From Phytophthora colocasiae (lineage: Eukaryota; Oomycota; Peronosporomycetes; Peronosporales; Peronosporaceae), in the NCBI GenBank assembly GCA_018806915.1, contig JAGKQI010000104.1:372001-436000 (forward strand): a stretch of 64,000 nt of DNA, in the 5' to 3' direction. Below, piece after piece: positions 1 through 11,700 of this stretch (positions are counted from its first letter, which is position 1; each line of letters starts with the position of its first letter). The position numbers were made by a program, and so were the translations under genes. A model generated the notes under the pieces. The model searched no databases and was not told the origin of the DNA. It saw only the letters and a list, made by a program, of their open reading frames with translations.

Positions 1-1844
1 ATCTTCGCAGATAGCTCATTTAGGGATTCAGATGCCTGGAGAGCACACCAAAAGGTGTCATCAAATATTCACCATGCATACTCAAAAGCTGGTCGGCCAG
101 CGAACGTACCGTTTCAAAGGCAACTGAAGACTCCGAAGACGATGCGAGGAGGTGGCTCAGCACCCAGAAAAGGCGAAAGCAGATCTCGTCCTTTTGCGCG
201 AGAAGTGGTCCAGCAGTCTTGATAATGCTGGAAACAACACCTGCTAATTGGTCTTGCAAATCTGCCATTTCTGATTCTCGCAGACCGGCATCGCACAACG
301 CTTCGGTGATAAGCTACAGAATTTGACATCAGAAAAAAATACACGCAAAAGTTAGTTAGCAATGGCATTGGATAGCTCATAAAAATCCTTACCTCCACAT
401 GAGTTCCGATTGTCTTTGGTGCCATGCCTTCAATGCTCATACCCAACAGAATCAGCCCATTTGTACGATGTTGAGCAGTGTCCTGCCCTGCTAACCTTCC
501 AGCCACCATCGGCAGCAACGAGGCCAAAATCATTTGGGAGTCAGCATAAAATCCAACGACGCCTGAGCATGCTTTGACACTGTTGTACACCGTTTCTTCA
601 TCATCGCGACAGGTTTTGCTCAGTGCTGCAAAAACCTTGTCGAGGAGTGGGTTCATGTTCTGCTCCAGCAAGATTAAATACGCACTAAGAATTTGGGTGT
701 AGCGCTCGCGTGCTTGAACAGTCCAGTCTGCCGTTTTATCTAGCAGGGGTGGCAAAACCTCCGCTTGGATATGTGCTGCAAGCTTGCGAGCACCAAGCGG
801 TGGACGTGTCTCGAAGAAAAAAGGTGGGGTGCTTTTTGCTGACTCCGCATCCACATCCATGAGCTCTACACCATCTGCCTTGATGCCTCCATCTTCATCC
901 CGAGTTTCCCAACTAACTGAAAGTTTATTCAGCTTGGTAATAGAAAGAGTTCGTACTTCAGGCGATTCATCAACGATACCAGCCAGGAAGAGTGGGAAGA
1001 TAGACGCCTCGAACTGCTGAATCTGATCGATCTCGCTTAGCCACGACGTCAGTGTGGTCACTAACTGCTTCCTCACAGACGGAGCATGGTCGAAAATTAC
1101 CTTACTGATCGCTGGCAAGAGTATCTCTTTCATGAGTTCCGATAGAGCTTCAGAGCCACACGGCACAACAGCTTCCAGCGCCTGTAACGCGCATACACGC
1201 ACGCGACTATGTTGATGGCTCAAATTCGCCACAATCGGTCGTACAATGGTGCCGATCTGCATCCCGACATCGCTTTTCCAGTTCTTCGAGATCAAAATGA
1301 CGCATTCTGATGACATCTTCTTGGCATCTGGGAACGGGTCCACCGCCGATTTGCCCAGAGCGCTGGCCAGTTCCGTGATGACGTCGCGCAGAGATGTCTG
1401 ATTATCCTTAACCGAAGCAAATTGCTTCAAAAATGCGTGCAGCAACTGCAGAATAAGCAGGCGAATCTCCTCTGTGGGCTCCGGGTATGGCAGTTTGCCT
1501 AATCGAGCGTTAACCAGCGCCACCAGTTCCTTCAGAGTCGCCGCCGATGGTTCCAGCGCCTCATGCTCACATAAGAACAGCAGCGACGTGAGCGCTCGCT
1601 CTCGACATTTCTCCACGTTGTCGATTTCAGCACACTGAAGCAGAGGCCTCTGCAAGCTTGAGACGCATAAAGCGCGAAGGACAGTAGCGGACACACGCGA
1701 CGCCTCGTTCTGAAGTACACGGTGGATCTTGTCAGCGGCACGGCGGCGCACGCTGCGGTCGGAATCAGATAGACAGTTGACGTCGCGTTGCATTTTCATG
1801 GCCAACATGTTAAACGCACTCGCGTCATCCGAAGATAGCGCCAT
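1..1844 (-). CDS. DNAAF5: HEAT-repeat dynein axonemal assembly factor 5 (partial, C-terminus missing)
   Basis: Cytoplasmic HEAT-repeat protein that helps preassemble axonemal dynein arms. The first exon is 393-1844 (504 codons) starting at the ATG at 1842-1844; a GT-AG intron lies at 314-392 and the next exon runs off the window at base 1, so the C-terminus is not seen. The protein is all helical repeat. Recognition rests on HEATR2-like stretches: SHQHSRVRVCALQALEAVV near residue 220, and a segment starting RPPLGARKL followed by LDKTADWTVQARERY near residue 370. The reading frame extends 20 codons upstream of the chosen start but has no ATG there. It is tandem with the TypA gene (same strand, 398 bp away). 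Seen: frame, splice sites, repeats. Known: DNAAF5 occurs in organisms with motile cilia or flagella. Inferred: the organism keeps flagellate zoospores. Confidence 0.8.
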
Positions 1845-2242
1845 TGCTCGGATCCACAAGGATATGTTGCTCAAAGGGTTAATTCGGTTCAAATGGTGTG
1901 ACACACTTCAAATTTACCAATGTGTATACAGTATACCATTCAGGACACCACCGCATGAGGCGTTGCCGCTTCCCTGTCGTCTGGCATTCCTCAGCGTTGT
2001 GCGTACACGTTCCTCCACCTCGACAGCCACCTGATCCAAAATATATTTGCGTTTGCGGCGGTCAGTTTGAAGCGTACAGTTTACCTTCGGACATGGAAAC
2101 GATACGTCTTGTTTTGCAAGCCTCTATGTGTCTTGTGACTCGTCTACTGTTGCCTCTATAGAATACGAATTATTCAGGTCGCCCTCCACGAACGCTGTTG
2201 GTAAAATCGCCACGCCTTGCAGCCGGTATCAATACCGTAGGC
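1845..2242. other. intergenic, DNAAF5 upstream region and TypA 3' flank
   Basis: 398 bp between the DNAAF5 start and the TypA stop, both on the minus strand. It must hold the DNAAF5 promoter and the TypA 3' end. No additional gene or repeat is apparent. Confidence 0.5.
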
Positions 2243-4514
2243 TTACTTCTTCTTGCCCTGCATCCGCTTGCGGCCATTGGCAGTAAGCTCACGCTTGCGC
2301 ATGCGGATCTTGGTAGGAGATACGTCGATCATCTCATCTTCACCGATGTAAGTGACCACATCTTCGAGGGACATCTGGCGAATTGGCGAAAGCTTGATGT
2401 TTTCATCCGTGCCGGCAGCGCGCATGTTGGTGAGCTTCTTTTCCTTGGTGGGGTTGATCTCAATGTCCGAAGGGCGGCTGTGCTCACCCACGATCATGCC
2501 CTCGTACACTTCATCTCCAGGCTTGACGAACATCTCACCGCGGTCTTCCAGCGAGTTCAGCGCATATGCCTGTATCGAATAAATGCATCCTCGTGATTAA
2601 ACCTGGAAAAATAATAAGTGCACTAACAAAACACATTCATACCGTGCATACACCGCCAGACGAGGAGATCAGTTTACCCTTCGACGGAGGAGTTGCTGAG
2701 CCTTGGAAAGGCGAGTAGCCGTGGAAGATCGAGTTCAAAATACCACTTCCGCGGGTGTCGGTCTTGATCTAAACTCATTCATAACAACAGACTAAGTGAA
2801 TCGGTGGTCTAACAGAGCAAGATAAGAATGTGTACATACCTCACTACGGTAGCCCATGAGGCAGCGACTCGGAATTTTGAACTGAAGGCGCACTTTGTCG
2901 TGCATTTCCTTGAACTCGATGATCTCGCCGCCGCGGGTCGACAGCTTGTCGATAACCGTACCGGAGAAGTCGGAGTCAACATCGATTGTCACTTCTTCGA
3001 TGGGTTCGAGTTTCTGGTTGGTCTCCGAGTCCGTCTGGAAAAGCACCTGAGGCGCCGAGACAGACATTTCAAACCCTTCACGGCGCATTTCTTCAATCAG
3101 AATGGCTAGCTGAAGTTCACCACGGCCGTGGACATCGAAAGCCTCCGACGAGGCGCTGGGGGAAATGGAGATGGCGACGTTGTTCTGAACGCAACATAGC
3201 ATAGGAATTAATGATCCGATCCAAGGCACAGCGTAAACTAAAAACTTACCTCGCACTCGCGCTCCAAACGCTGCTTAATGTGAGAAGACGTAAGGAACTT
3301 GCCCTCCTTTCCTGCGGTCGGCGCATCGTTCACACCAAACGTCATGGAAATCGTGGGAGGATCCAGCTGCGGAGACGGAATGGGTTCCGTCACAGCGACG
3401 TCGGCGATGGTGTCGGATACGTAGGCGTTCACACCAGCGATCGTGATAATATCACCTGTGATAACGTGTGTAAGACGGCATATTCTTCCTCACAGATAAC
3501 TATGAAATAAACGTACCAGCAGTAGCCGACGTGATCTCAGACTTCGCAACACCACGCGTAACAAACATCTTCGTGACTCGGCCAGTTTCGAGCTTCTTGC
3601 TCTCACGGTTCATCACTTGGATCGAGTCACCAATCTATGCATTTGCCACCAGCAACAGTCAGCACAGCATATCTACACGAAGCAAAACTTGTACATACCT
3701 TGACAGTGCCTGCGTGAACGCGGCCAGTGGCCAAACGACCAACATACGGGTCGTGGCCAATCATGGTCACAGCCATAGCAAACGGCTTGTCAGCATTGGC
3801 CTCGGGGGAAGGCACGTAACGCGTGATCTCGTCCAGAAGCGGCAGCATGCTGTCACGCGTCTCATCCGCGTTGTCCAAGTCATGCACCGCCCAACCCTGC
3901 TTGGCAGATGCATACAGCACGGGGAATTCAAGCTGGTCATCGTCAGCATCCAGTGCCACGAACATGTCGAAGAGCTCGTTCTCCACCGAGCCGTCCAGTC
4001 GGCTGGTGTCGCGGTCCACCTTGTTGACGACGACAAGCGGCTTGAGACCGCGATGCAGCGCCTTGGTAAGCACAAACTTGGTTTGCGACATGGGTCCTTC
4101 AGTAGCATCTACCACGAGCACGACGCCATCAACCATGCTCAAAATGCGCTCCACCTCGCCACCGAAATCAGCGTGACCAGGTGTGTCGACAATGTTGAGG
4201 ACGTGACCGTTGTACTCGACGCGTGTGCACTTTGACATGATGGTAATACCGCGCTCACGCTCCAGGTCAATGGAGTCCATCACACGCTCCTCCGAGAGCT
4301 GGGTGCCGCCATGCTTGAGCAGCTGGTCCACCAGCGTGGTCTTGCCGTGATCGACGTGTGCCACAATGGCCACATTGCGGATTTTCTCAGCCGTGACGGA
4401 CGAGTAATCAGTGGAGAAGGCGCGAGACAGCACGGGCGAGTTGCGCTGCAGGAGCGAGCGCTGTCCAGAGCGCGCATGTGCCAAGGCAGGAAGGCAGGAC
4501 CGGCGGAGCCACAT
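2243..4514 (-). CDS. typA: mitochondrial TypA/BipA translational GTPase
   Basis: Ribosome-associated GTPase of the EF-G/LepA class, 645 aa. Six exons fit in frame: 3699-4514, 3517-3634, 3250-3455, 2840-3184, 2643-2768 and 2243-2569. The ATG at 4512-4514 gives an N-terminus rich in Arg, Ser and Ala (MWLRRSCLPALAHARSG) that looks like a mitochondrial presequence, followed by the G domain: AHVDHGKT (G1), DTPGHADFGGEVER (G3) and NKVD (G4). Later exons carry the EF-Tu domain 2-like segment, an EF-G C-terminal-like part (VHGRGELQLAILIEEMRREG) and the TypA-specific C-terminal domain ending in a basic tail. Length fits TypA plus a targeting peptide. Known: TypA is bacterial and organellar and aids stress-related ribosome function. 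Inferred: organelle targeting. Confidence 0.92.
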
Positions 4515-5333
4515 GATGTCGAGCAAGTTCAAGTGGTTGATGCGGAAGTCGTTGTGCGTGTGTGGCGGAGAGAGCGATCGTCAATTGGTGTGGGACACAT
4601 CTCATGGTGTATTGCACTTATTTCGGTGGTGCAGATGACGGACTGTGTGAACACACCAGTTTACGTGGTGTAGGAGTTTTATTGGCAACATTGCGTGTCA
4701 TGGATGGAGAATGCAGTATATGGACAACATGCAGTCTGCTTCAGGATCGATTGGGTCGTGCAATACCAATATGGTAAGTGCTGCAGGGCTGTCGGTCTTA
4801 GAATCTTGACGTTTCGATTTATGTGTGCCACACCATGCATGTCAATTCCAGGTGTAGGTTTCTGCTGTAATCAGGCCGGCTGATGTGGAATCGTGCCATT
4901 GGTGCAGGATACTTTTCATGGCCACATTGTGGAGACTCGAACTATTAATATGTACTAGAATTGGGCTAATGGATCACAGCGAATCGTTTCCACTCGCCGT
5001 GTTCAACATCCTTATGCGTGTACACGCACCGGTAACTTTGGACAAGGTTGGCTGGTGCATTGTCTTTGGTGGCTACTTTTCCAACGATTTGAAGGTCAAA
5101 CTGCAACGTGGAGCCCGATCTCTGCGTGTGGAGCCCGATTTCTAGCGGCCAGACCGACCCAAGCAGCACGGCTGGTGGCGGACTGATCGTTGATGCTCGC
5201 TGCGTTTGGCCAGAGGGATCCGCACCTTGCGGCGCAAGCTGCTGCCGGAGCATGAGTCGCGGGCACCAATCCCTGCGGTGGCAGTAAATCAGGGATCTTT
5301 TTGCCTTTGGTATTTCCTCTTCCACTGGCCGGT

Positions 5334-5354
5334 GGAGGTCTCATTGAGACCTCC
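5334..5354. repeat. perfect 10-bp inverted repeat, 1-nt spacer
   Basis: Arms GGAGGTCTCA and TGAGACCTCC flank a single T. It lies 440 bp upstream of the glucan synthase start and just before a longer palindrome. Confidence 0.9.
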
Positions 5355-5361
5355 TCTCATT

Positions 5362-5400
5362 GCTGCAGTCACCGTTGAGAGTCTCAACGGTGACTGCAGC
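5362..5400. repeat. perfect 19-bp inverted repeat, 1-nt spacer
   Basis: Arm GCTGCAGTCACCGTTGAGA at 5362-5380, a G at 5381, then the exact reverse complement at 5382-5400. It could form a hairpin or be a protein-binding palindrome. No coding role. Confidence 0.9.
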
Positions 5401-5794
5401 CAGTAAAGGCTGAGTGTGACATTCGCGCCGACGCCACCAAAAGCTGACTCCGCTAGTGAGAATTCAAAACTGTTTACGTGCGCACCGAGAGACAAAAGAA
5501 GGGAAAGCGGGGCGGTATCCACGTCGTTTGCTTGGTGCTTGGGGGCCTTCCAGCTGGTTCAGCCTTCGCCAGTCACTTGGTCTCCAAGTCTGGAGCTGAG
5601 CATAGTCAGCTGGGAGTTCCCACCTTTCGAAATTGTCCAGCGGGTGGGCTGAAACGTCACTTGCTTTTTGTATGATTTACCAAAAACCCGGTCCGGACCC
5701 GTATCCCACTGATGCGGAAGATCTGCCAAGACCTCATTCCGCATTTTGCAGGCCAACGCTGCCCCCGAGAGCCCCCCGAAGAAGTCCGCCCTCT

Positions 5795-8700
5795 ATGGCG
5801 CGCGCTCGGACGCAAATGATACCGTTGCTGGTGGTCGTGGCAGTGCTGGTGGTCACATGCGAGGCAGCCATGCCCATCACTATGGCGCTGCAGCGTGTCC
5901 GCCAGAACCTCACAGCTTTCCAGAAGCAGTGGATCGACCCGGACACGGACCCAAAGTTCTACAACATCTCAGTGCCCAAGGGTGCTTTCAACTTCGGTGG
6001 CAACTCCAGCTACAACCACGAGTACAAACTCATCTTCTCAGACGAGTTCAACAGCTCCAAGCGCACTTTCGAGTCCGGCTTTGACGCCAAGTGGACCGCC
6101 ATCGACATCCGCGACGAGACCAACATGGGTCAGCACTACTTCTTGCCCCAGGCCGTGCAGATTGACAAGGGTAACCTCATCATCACCACTTCCAAGCCCA
6201 AACACAAATACCGCGGCACAAAGTACGTCAGCGGCAGTGTGCAGACATGGAACAAATTCTGCTACACCGGCGGCTATGTTGAAGTTAAGGCCATCTTGCC
6301 GGGTAAATGGGGTATCCCAGGCACGTGGCCCGCTATTTGGATCATGGGCAACATCGGTCGTGCGCCGTTCTTGGGATCTCAGGATGGTACGTGGCCCTGG
6401 AGTTTCGATGTCTGCGCTCCCTACGTGGAAAAGGTGGAGAAGGTCAAACAAAAGATTAATGCTTGTGGCAACCTGACCAACAAGCACGACAAGGCCTCGT
6501 ACCCGGAGATGTATGGACTGAATCCCTTCCAAGGACGTGGTGCCACAGAGATCGATGTTATTGAAGCGCAGATTCGTGCGCGCGACCTCCCGGCGCAGAT
6601 TTCCACGTCGTTGCAGATCCGTCCTAGTCTGTATGACGATATGCGCCCTGCTTCCGAGACGCTCCCTGGCCCGGGACAATGGTACCAAGACCTGAAGTTT
6701 GGCGAGTTCACGCGTATCAACAGCGATTACTATGGTGAGATGGGCCTCGACTCCATCTCAGCGCTGACAACGCTGGAATCTAATGCCTTCAAGGATTTCC
6801 ACCTGTATCGGTTGGACTGGTCTCCTGGTCCAGAGGGTTATATCCGATGGTGGCTCGACAACAACTTTTTGTTTGAGATCCCAGGATCCTCTCTAAACAA
6901 GTGGGTGGGGGGTGTCCCTCCGCGTCAAATCCCGGTGGAGCCCAGTTATCTCATTCTGAGTACGGCTGTCTCGGAGAAGTTTTCACCGCCGTGTGATGGC
7001 CAGATTTGTGACTCGTTGTGGCCGTCCAACTTTACGATCGACTACGTCCGCGTTTACCAGGGCAACCCAAATCGGTACACATCGGTCGGCTGCAACCCTG
7101 AGGCGTTCCCAACAACAAACTGGATCTACGCCCACCCTGTGGAGTATGGCCTGCCATGGTACGTCTCGTTGCGTGTGGATATTGGACTATTGCAGCTGTT
7201 TGCAGTGATGAATGCGTTCTTGGGTCTCTTTATGGCATTCCGTGGCACATCTCACCCGAAGATGCTGTCGGCATACGCCAGCTCACTGTGGTTAACTGCG
7301 TCATTTTATGGAGCTCTAAGTGACAGCGCCCCCGAGGACTTAGCTTGGATCCAAACCGCGCTTGCGTGTCTGTGCGGTTTGGTGCTTGGCGGCCTTTGTT
7401 GTCTGATCTACCCAGTATCTTTGGGAGCGATGCTTGGATTGTATGGTGGTGTCATTCTTAGCCAATTTGTGCCGTTGTTGTCAACGCGTGTGATTACTGC
7501 GGTGCTGGTTGGTGTGGGAATCACGCTTGGTTGTGCTCCTCGTATCGATACCAAACATGTTGTGATCCTGTCGACGTCTTGGCTCGGTAGTTTGGCTTTC
7601 TTGCTATCGGTGTCGCTGTGGGTGAGCGAAGGTGACATAGCTGAGAATGCGTGGAGCCTTGCTGGCTTCATCTTCAGTGGTGACGACGGTGACCACGTCG
7701 GGTTTTGCTCACAGCACTGCCTCGCGATGTATGTTCTACTTGTCGTACTTAGCGCCACAAGCACAACGTACGGATACCTCCGTTTGCGCGGTGTGTCGCT
7801 GTGTAACAACACGATTAATGCACGGAAGGCGAAGTTCCCCACGGTATCGGCGAGTTCGGACGCCCGATCGTGGAGACCAGATAACGACGAAGTATCGGGA
7901 ATGGAGAAGAACATGGTAAACTTCTTTTCGCCGACAAAGTTGCCCCACAATATGCAGCAATTCAGCACCATCTTCCGCATTGCTGTGAACGTGCAGCGCT
8001 CGTTTGGCTTTCAACTGGACAATTTCCGCAATCAGACTGAGCACATCGTGGTCCTTCTTAACAACAATACGCGTAAGGGTGGCAACCCGTACCGTAAGCT
8101 CCACGACTTAGTGTTTTCCAACTACAAAAAGTGGTGCACGAAGCTACAGATCCAGCCTCTGCACTGGAGTGAGCAACAAGCACCTCAGGGAGGTCTTACA
8201 AGCGTGGACGAAATTTCTGTGGACTTGTGTCTGTTCTTCTTTATCTGGGGCGAGGCTAGTAACTTGCGCCATTCGCCTGAGTTCCTGTGCTTCCTTTTCC
8301 ACAAAATGAAAGAGGAATTCCCTTCAGTTCGTCACTCGGAGCGTGACGCTGGATACTTTTTGGATACGGTGGTGACACCTGTATATGGCTTGCTTAAGGC
8401 TGAAATGACTTCTAAGTATGATCACGAGGATCGCCACAACTATGACGACTTCAACGAGTTCTTCTGGACGAAGGCGTGCCTCAAGTACGATTACAAACAC
8501 GAGGAGGTCATTGATCTCACGTCGCCGAACCCAGCCATGATCTACCAACAGAAGAAGCAGCAGCGCCAGGGAATGAGTGGCTTGAGTAGCCTCAGCAGCC
8601 GAGGTGGGCTAAACGGCGGTGGGAAAAGCTCCAATTTCTTCAATAAGCGGAAAAGTATCGCTGAGGGATTCACCGAGTCTGCGAAGACCTTCGTGGAAAA

Positions 8701-11700
8701 GCGGGCGTGGCTACTACCGCTGCGCGCGTTCAACCGTATCTTCAGTTTCCACGTGATCGCTTTCCACTTCTTGGCAGTGCTCGCATTCGCGAATGAGCAA
8801 GAAATGAACTTAAAAGACTCGTGCAAGATCATGTCCAGCACGCTGATTACCCCGTTCTTGTTGGATATTCTTCGTGACGGACTGGACATTTTCGCTGTGT
8901 ACGACGAGCACCAAAAGACATTTTCGACAGCGCGTAATGTTGTACGAGTGTTTTTGCATCTGATTCTTGCGGTGGTGACTACAATGCTATACTGGTACGC
9001 GTGGGCATACGGCAGTGTGTGGTGGCAATTGTACTACACCGTTGCAGTGCTTTTCCACGTGCCAGGACTGATTAATTGCGCTATGCAAGTCATGCCTGGT
9101 CTCACCAACTGGACGCGACGCACAACGTTCGTTCCTGTTGCATTCATCCGTGACATTGTGAGTCCGATGAATCGTCTCTATATCGGCGACAACATGCTGG
9201 ACCCGGAATCGATGAGTGTGGGTTATCAGTTCTTCTGGGTCTCCCAGTTGGCATGGAAACTGTACTTCAGTTATAAGTTCGAGATCTACCCGCTTGTGGT
9301 ACCAAGCTTTTTGCTATTTGCTGATCATGTCGAGAACAACGTGAGCTTGATCATGACGGCATTTCTCATCTTTCTAAACTGGATGCCATTCTTCTTGGTC
9401 TTCTGCGTTGATATTACGATTTGGAATTCCATCTGGATGGCTTTCACGGGAACCTTCGTGGGTTTTTCGGCGCGCATCGGAGAAATTCGCAACTTCAGCC
9501 GCGTTCGCTCATCTTTTAGCCGTGCTGTGGATGCTTTCAACGCTAAAGTGATTTCCAGAAACTCCAAGACTGGACTTCAACTTACGGAAAGCCTTGGCAT
9601 GTCGTATGGCTCGACGGCGGTAGGCCATGAAGTTCTTGATCGTGTTGCTGGCGGCGCAGATCCGACAGCTCAAATTCTGTCCCAGCGTCGCACTTCCGTG
9701 CATGATGACGAAACTCCATTGTTGTCATTCTCGCGCCGCAAACAAACGCCAATGGAGCGTCAAGCTGCCCGTCGTCGCAAGTGGTTCTCATTTTCGGTGG
9801 CATGGGACACGATCATTGATAGCATGCGCGCGGATGATTTAATCTCAAATAAGGAGAAATCTCTGTTGCATTTCCACCGCCTCGATGGATACCAACGTGA
9901 GATTTACCTCCCTCAATTTCAGCTAGCAGGCTGCTTCGAGAACTTCACTTCGAATATTCTGGACATTTACTCGTCCAATGATGGCAAGGTGTCAGAGCGT
10001 GTGCTGCAAGACAAGCTACTGGAAATTCTTAGCGAAAGCCCAATGGTGGAGGAGTCTCTTGAAGAAATTTGGGAGTTGGCGAACTGGGTGCTTGTCAATG
10101 TACTTGGTCCATGTCACGCAAATGATGTCAAGTACATCACTACTGTGCTCAACTCGTGGGCAGCGCGTGGTGTGTTCCGTGCTCTTAACCTGCAGAAGGT
10201 GGCTCCGTGTGGCCGCGCTTTGGCAAGCTTGGTGTCGCTTTTGAAATCCAATGTCCGTAGCTGGAAAAACAACGCCAAGGTGATCCCTGTGCGCAAGGAT
10301 CCGTCGGAATACGCGTCGTACGAGTTCCCGCAACAGTCAAATTCATACCGACCTGCTTCATCTGGACTCACAAAGTCTGCAAGTACGACGGGTTTGTCGT
10401 CGCTGGGTTTGGAACCTCCTCGTCGCAGCCGTGGTTCTGGTGTTGCACGTATTGCGCGTATGCAACAGCAGACGCACAAGCCCGCTGTTAACAATGGCAA
10501 GGTTTCGCACTCCATTCCAAGCGCTCATATCATGCAGATTCGTGAACGTGCGCGTATATTCCTAAACCTAGGAAAAGAGATTCTTGCGCATGTTCACGAA
10601 CAGGACCCAGTATACGCTGAGAGTAAGGGAATTTCGGACCGACTGACGTGGATCCTTACCCAAGAGCGTGGGTTTATGTGGGATGACAACTACACGGGTG
10701 AGCAGATCACACTCACAGCGTTTGAAAGTCACACTGATGTGGTTCTGTCGCACCTTCACGGACTTTTGACCCTACAGAAGATAGATGCAGAACCCCAGTC
10801 GTACGATGCTCGTCGGCGTCTGCTGTTCTTCGTGAACTCATTGTTCATGGATATGCCACTGGCCCCATTGCTTGAAGAGATGAAGTCTTGGAGCGTCATG
10901 ACTCCATTTTACGCTGAGGATGTCCTGTACTCCAGAAAAGATCTGGAAAGCAAACAAGATGGTTTGGATGTCCACACGTTGCTGTTCTTGCAGACTCTGT
11001 ACAAGCGAGATTGGGAAAATTTCTTAGAGCGCGTGAAGCCAAAGAAGAACATTTGGAAGGACCCAGAGACTGCTATCGAATTGCGTTTGTGGGCTTCTCT
11101 ACGTGGCCAAACGCTTTCGCGTACAGTGCAGGGTATGATGTACGGCGAAGCAGCTATCCGCCTGCTCGCTGAGATTGAGCAAGTTCCGCAGCAGAAGCTC
11201 GAGGATTTGATTAACACGAAGTTCACGTACGTGGTGGCTTGCCAAATCTATGGACGCCAAAAGAAGAACAACGACCCGAAGGCGAACGACATTGAGTTTT
11301 TGCTGCACCGATTCCCGAACCTGCGCGTGGCTTACATCGACGAAGTGCGTGTTAACTATCAGAAGGAGCAGTCATACTTCTCTGTGCTGATTAAGGGCGG
11401 TGAGGAACTTGGCTCGGTGCATGAAATTTACCGTGTGCGTCTTCCAGGCAACCCTATCTTGGGCGAAGGTAAGCCTGAGAATCAAAACTCGGCCATCGTG
11501 TTCACTCGCGGTGAAAACCTGCAAACTATCGATATGAACCAGGATGGTTATCTCGAGGAGGGGCTGAAGATGCGAAACCTGCTCGAAGAGTTTGACAAGG
11601 GGACGGCTGATCGGCCATACACAATTGTGGGTATCCCGGAGCACATTTTCACCGGCAGCGTCAGTTCTCTAGCTAACTACATGGCACTGCAAGAAACGTC

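Larger units (their letters stand above)
4515..5794. other. divergent intergenic region, TypA / glucan synthase
   Basis: About 1.3 kb between the TypA start (minus) and the glucan synthase start (plus), so both promoters lie here. Short open frames exist on both strands but none resembles a known protein. Two adjacent perfect palindromes sit at 5334-5354 and 5362-5400. The frame of the glucan synthase is open 54 codons upstream of the start chosen. Confidence 0.5.

Noticed and set aside
4533..5632. Secreted effector gene (RXLR or Crinkler) in the larger gaps
   Set aside because: Short frames in 4533-5632 and 17610-19654 lack a signal peptide followed by RxLR or LxLFLAK-type motifs.
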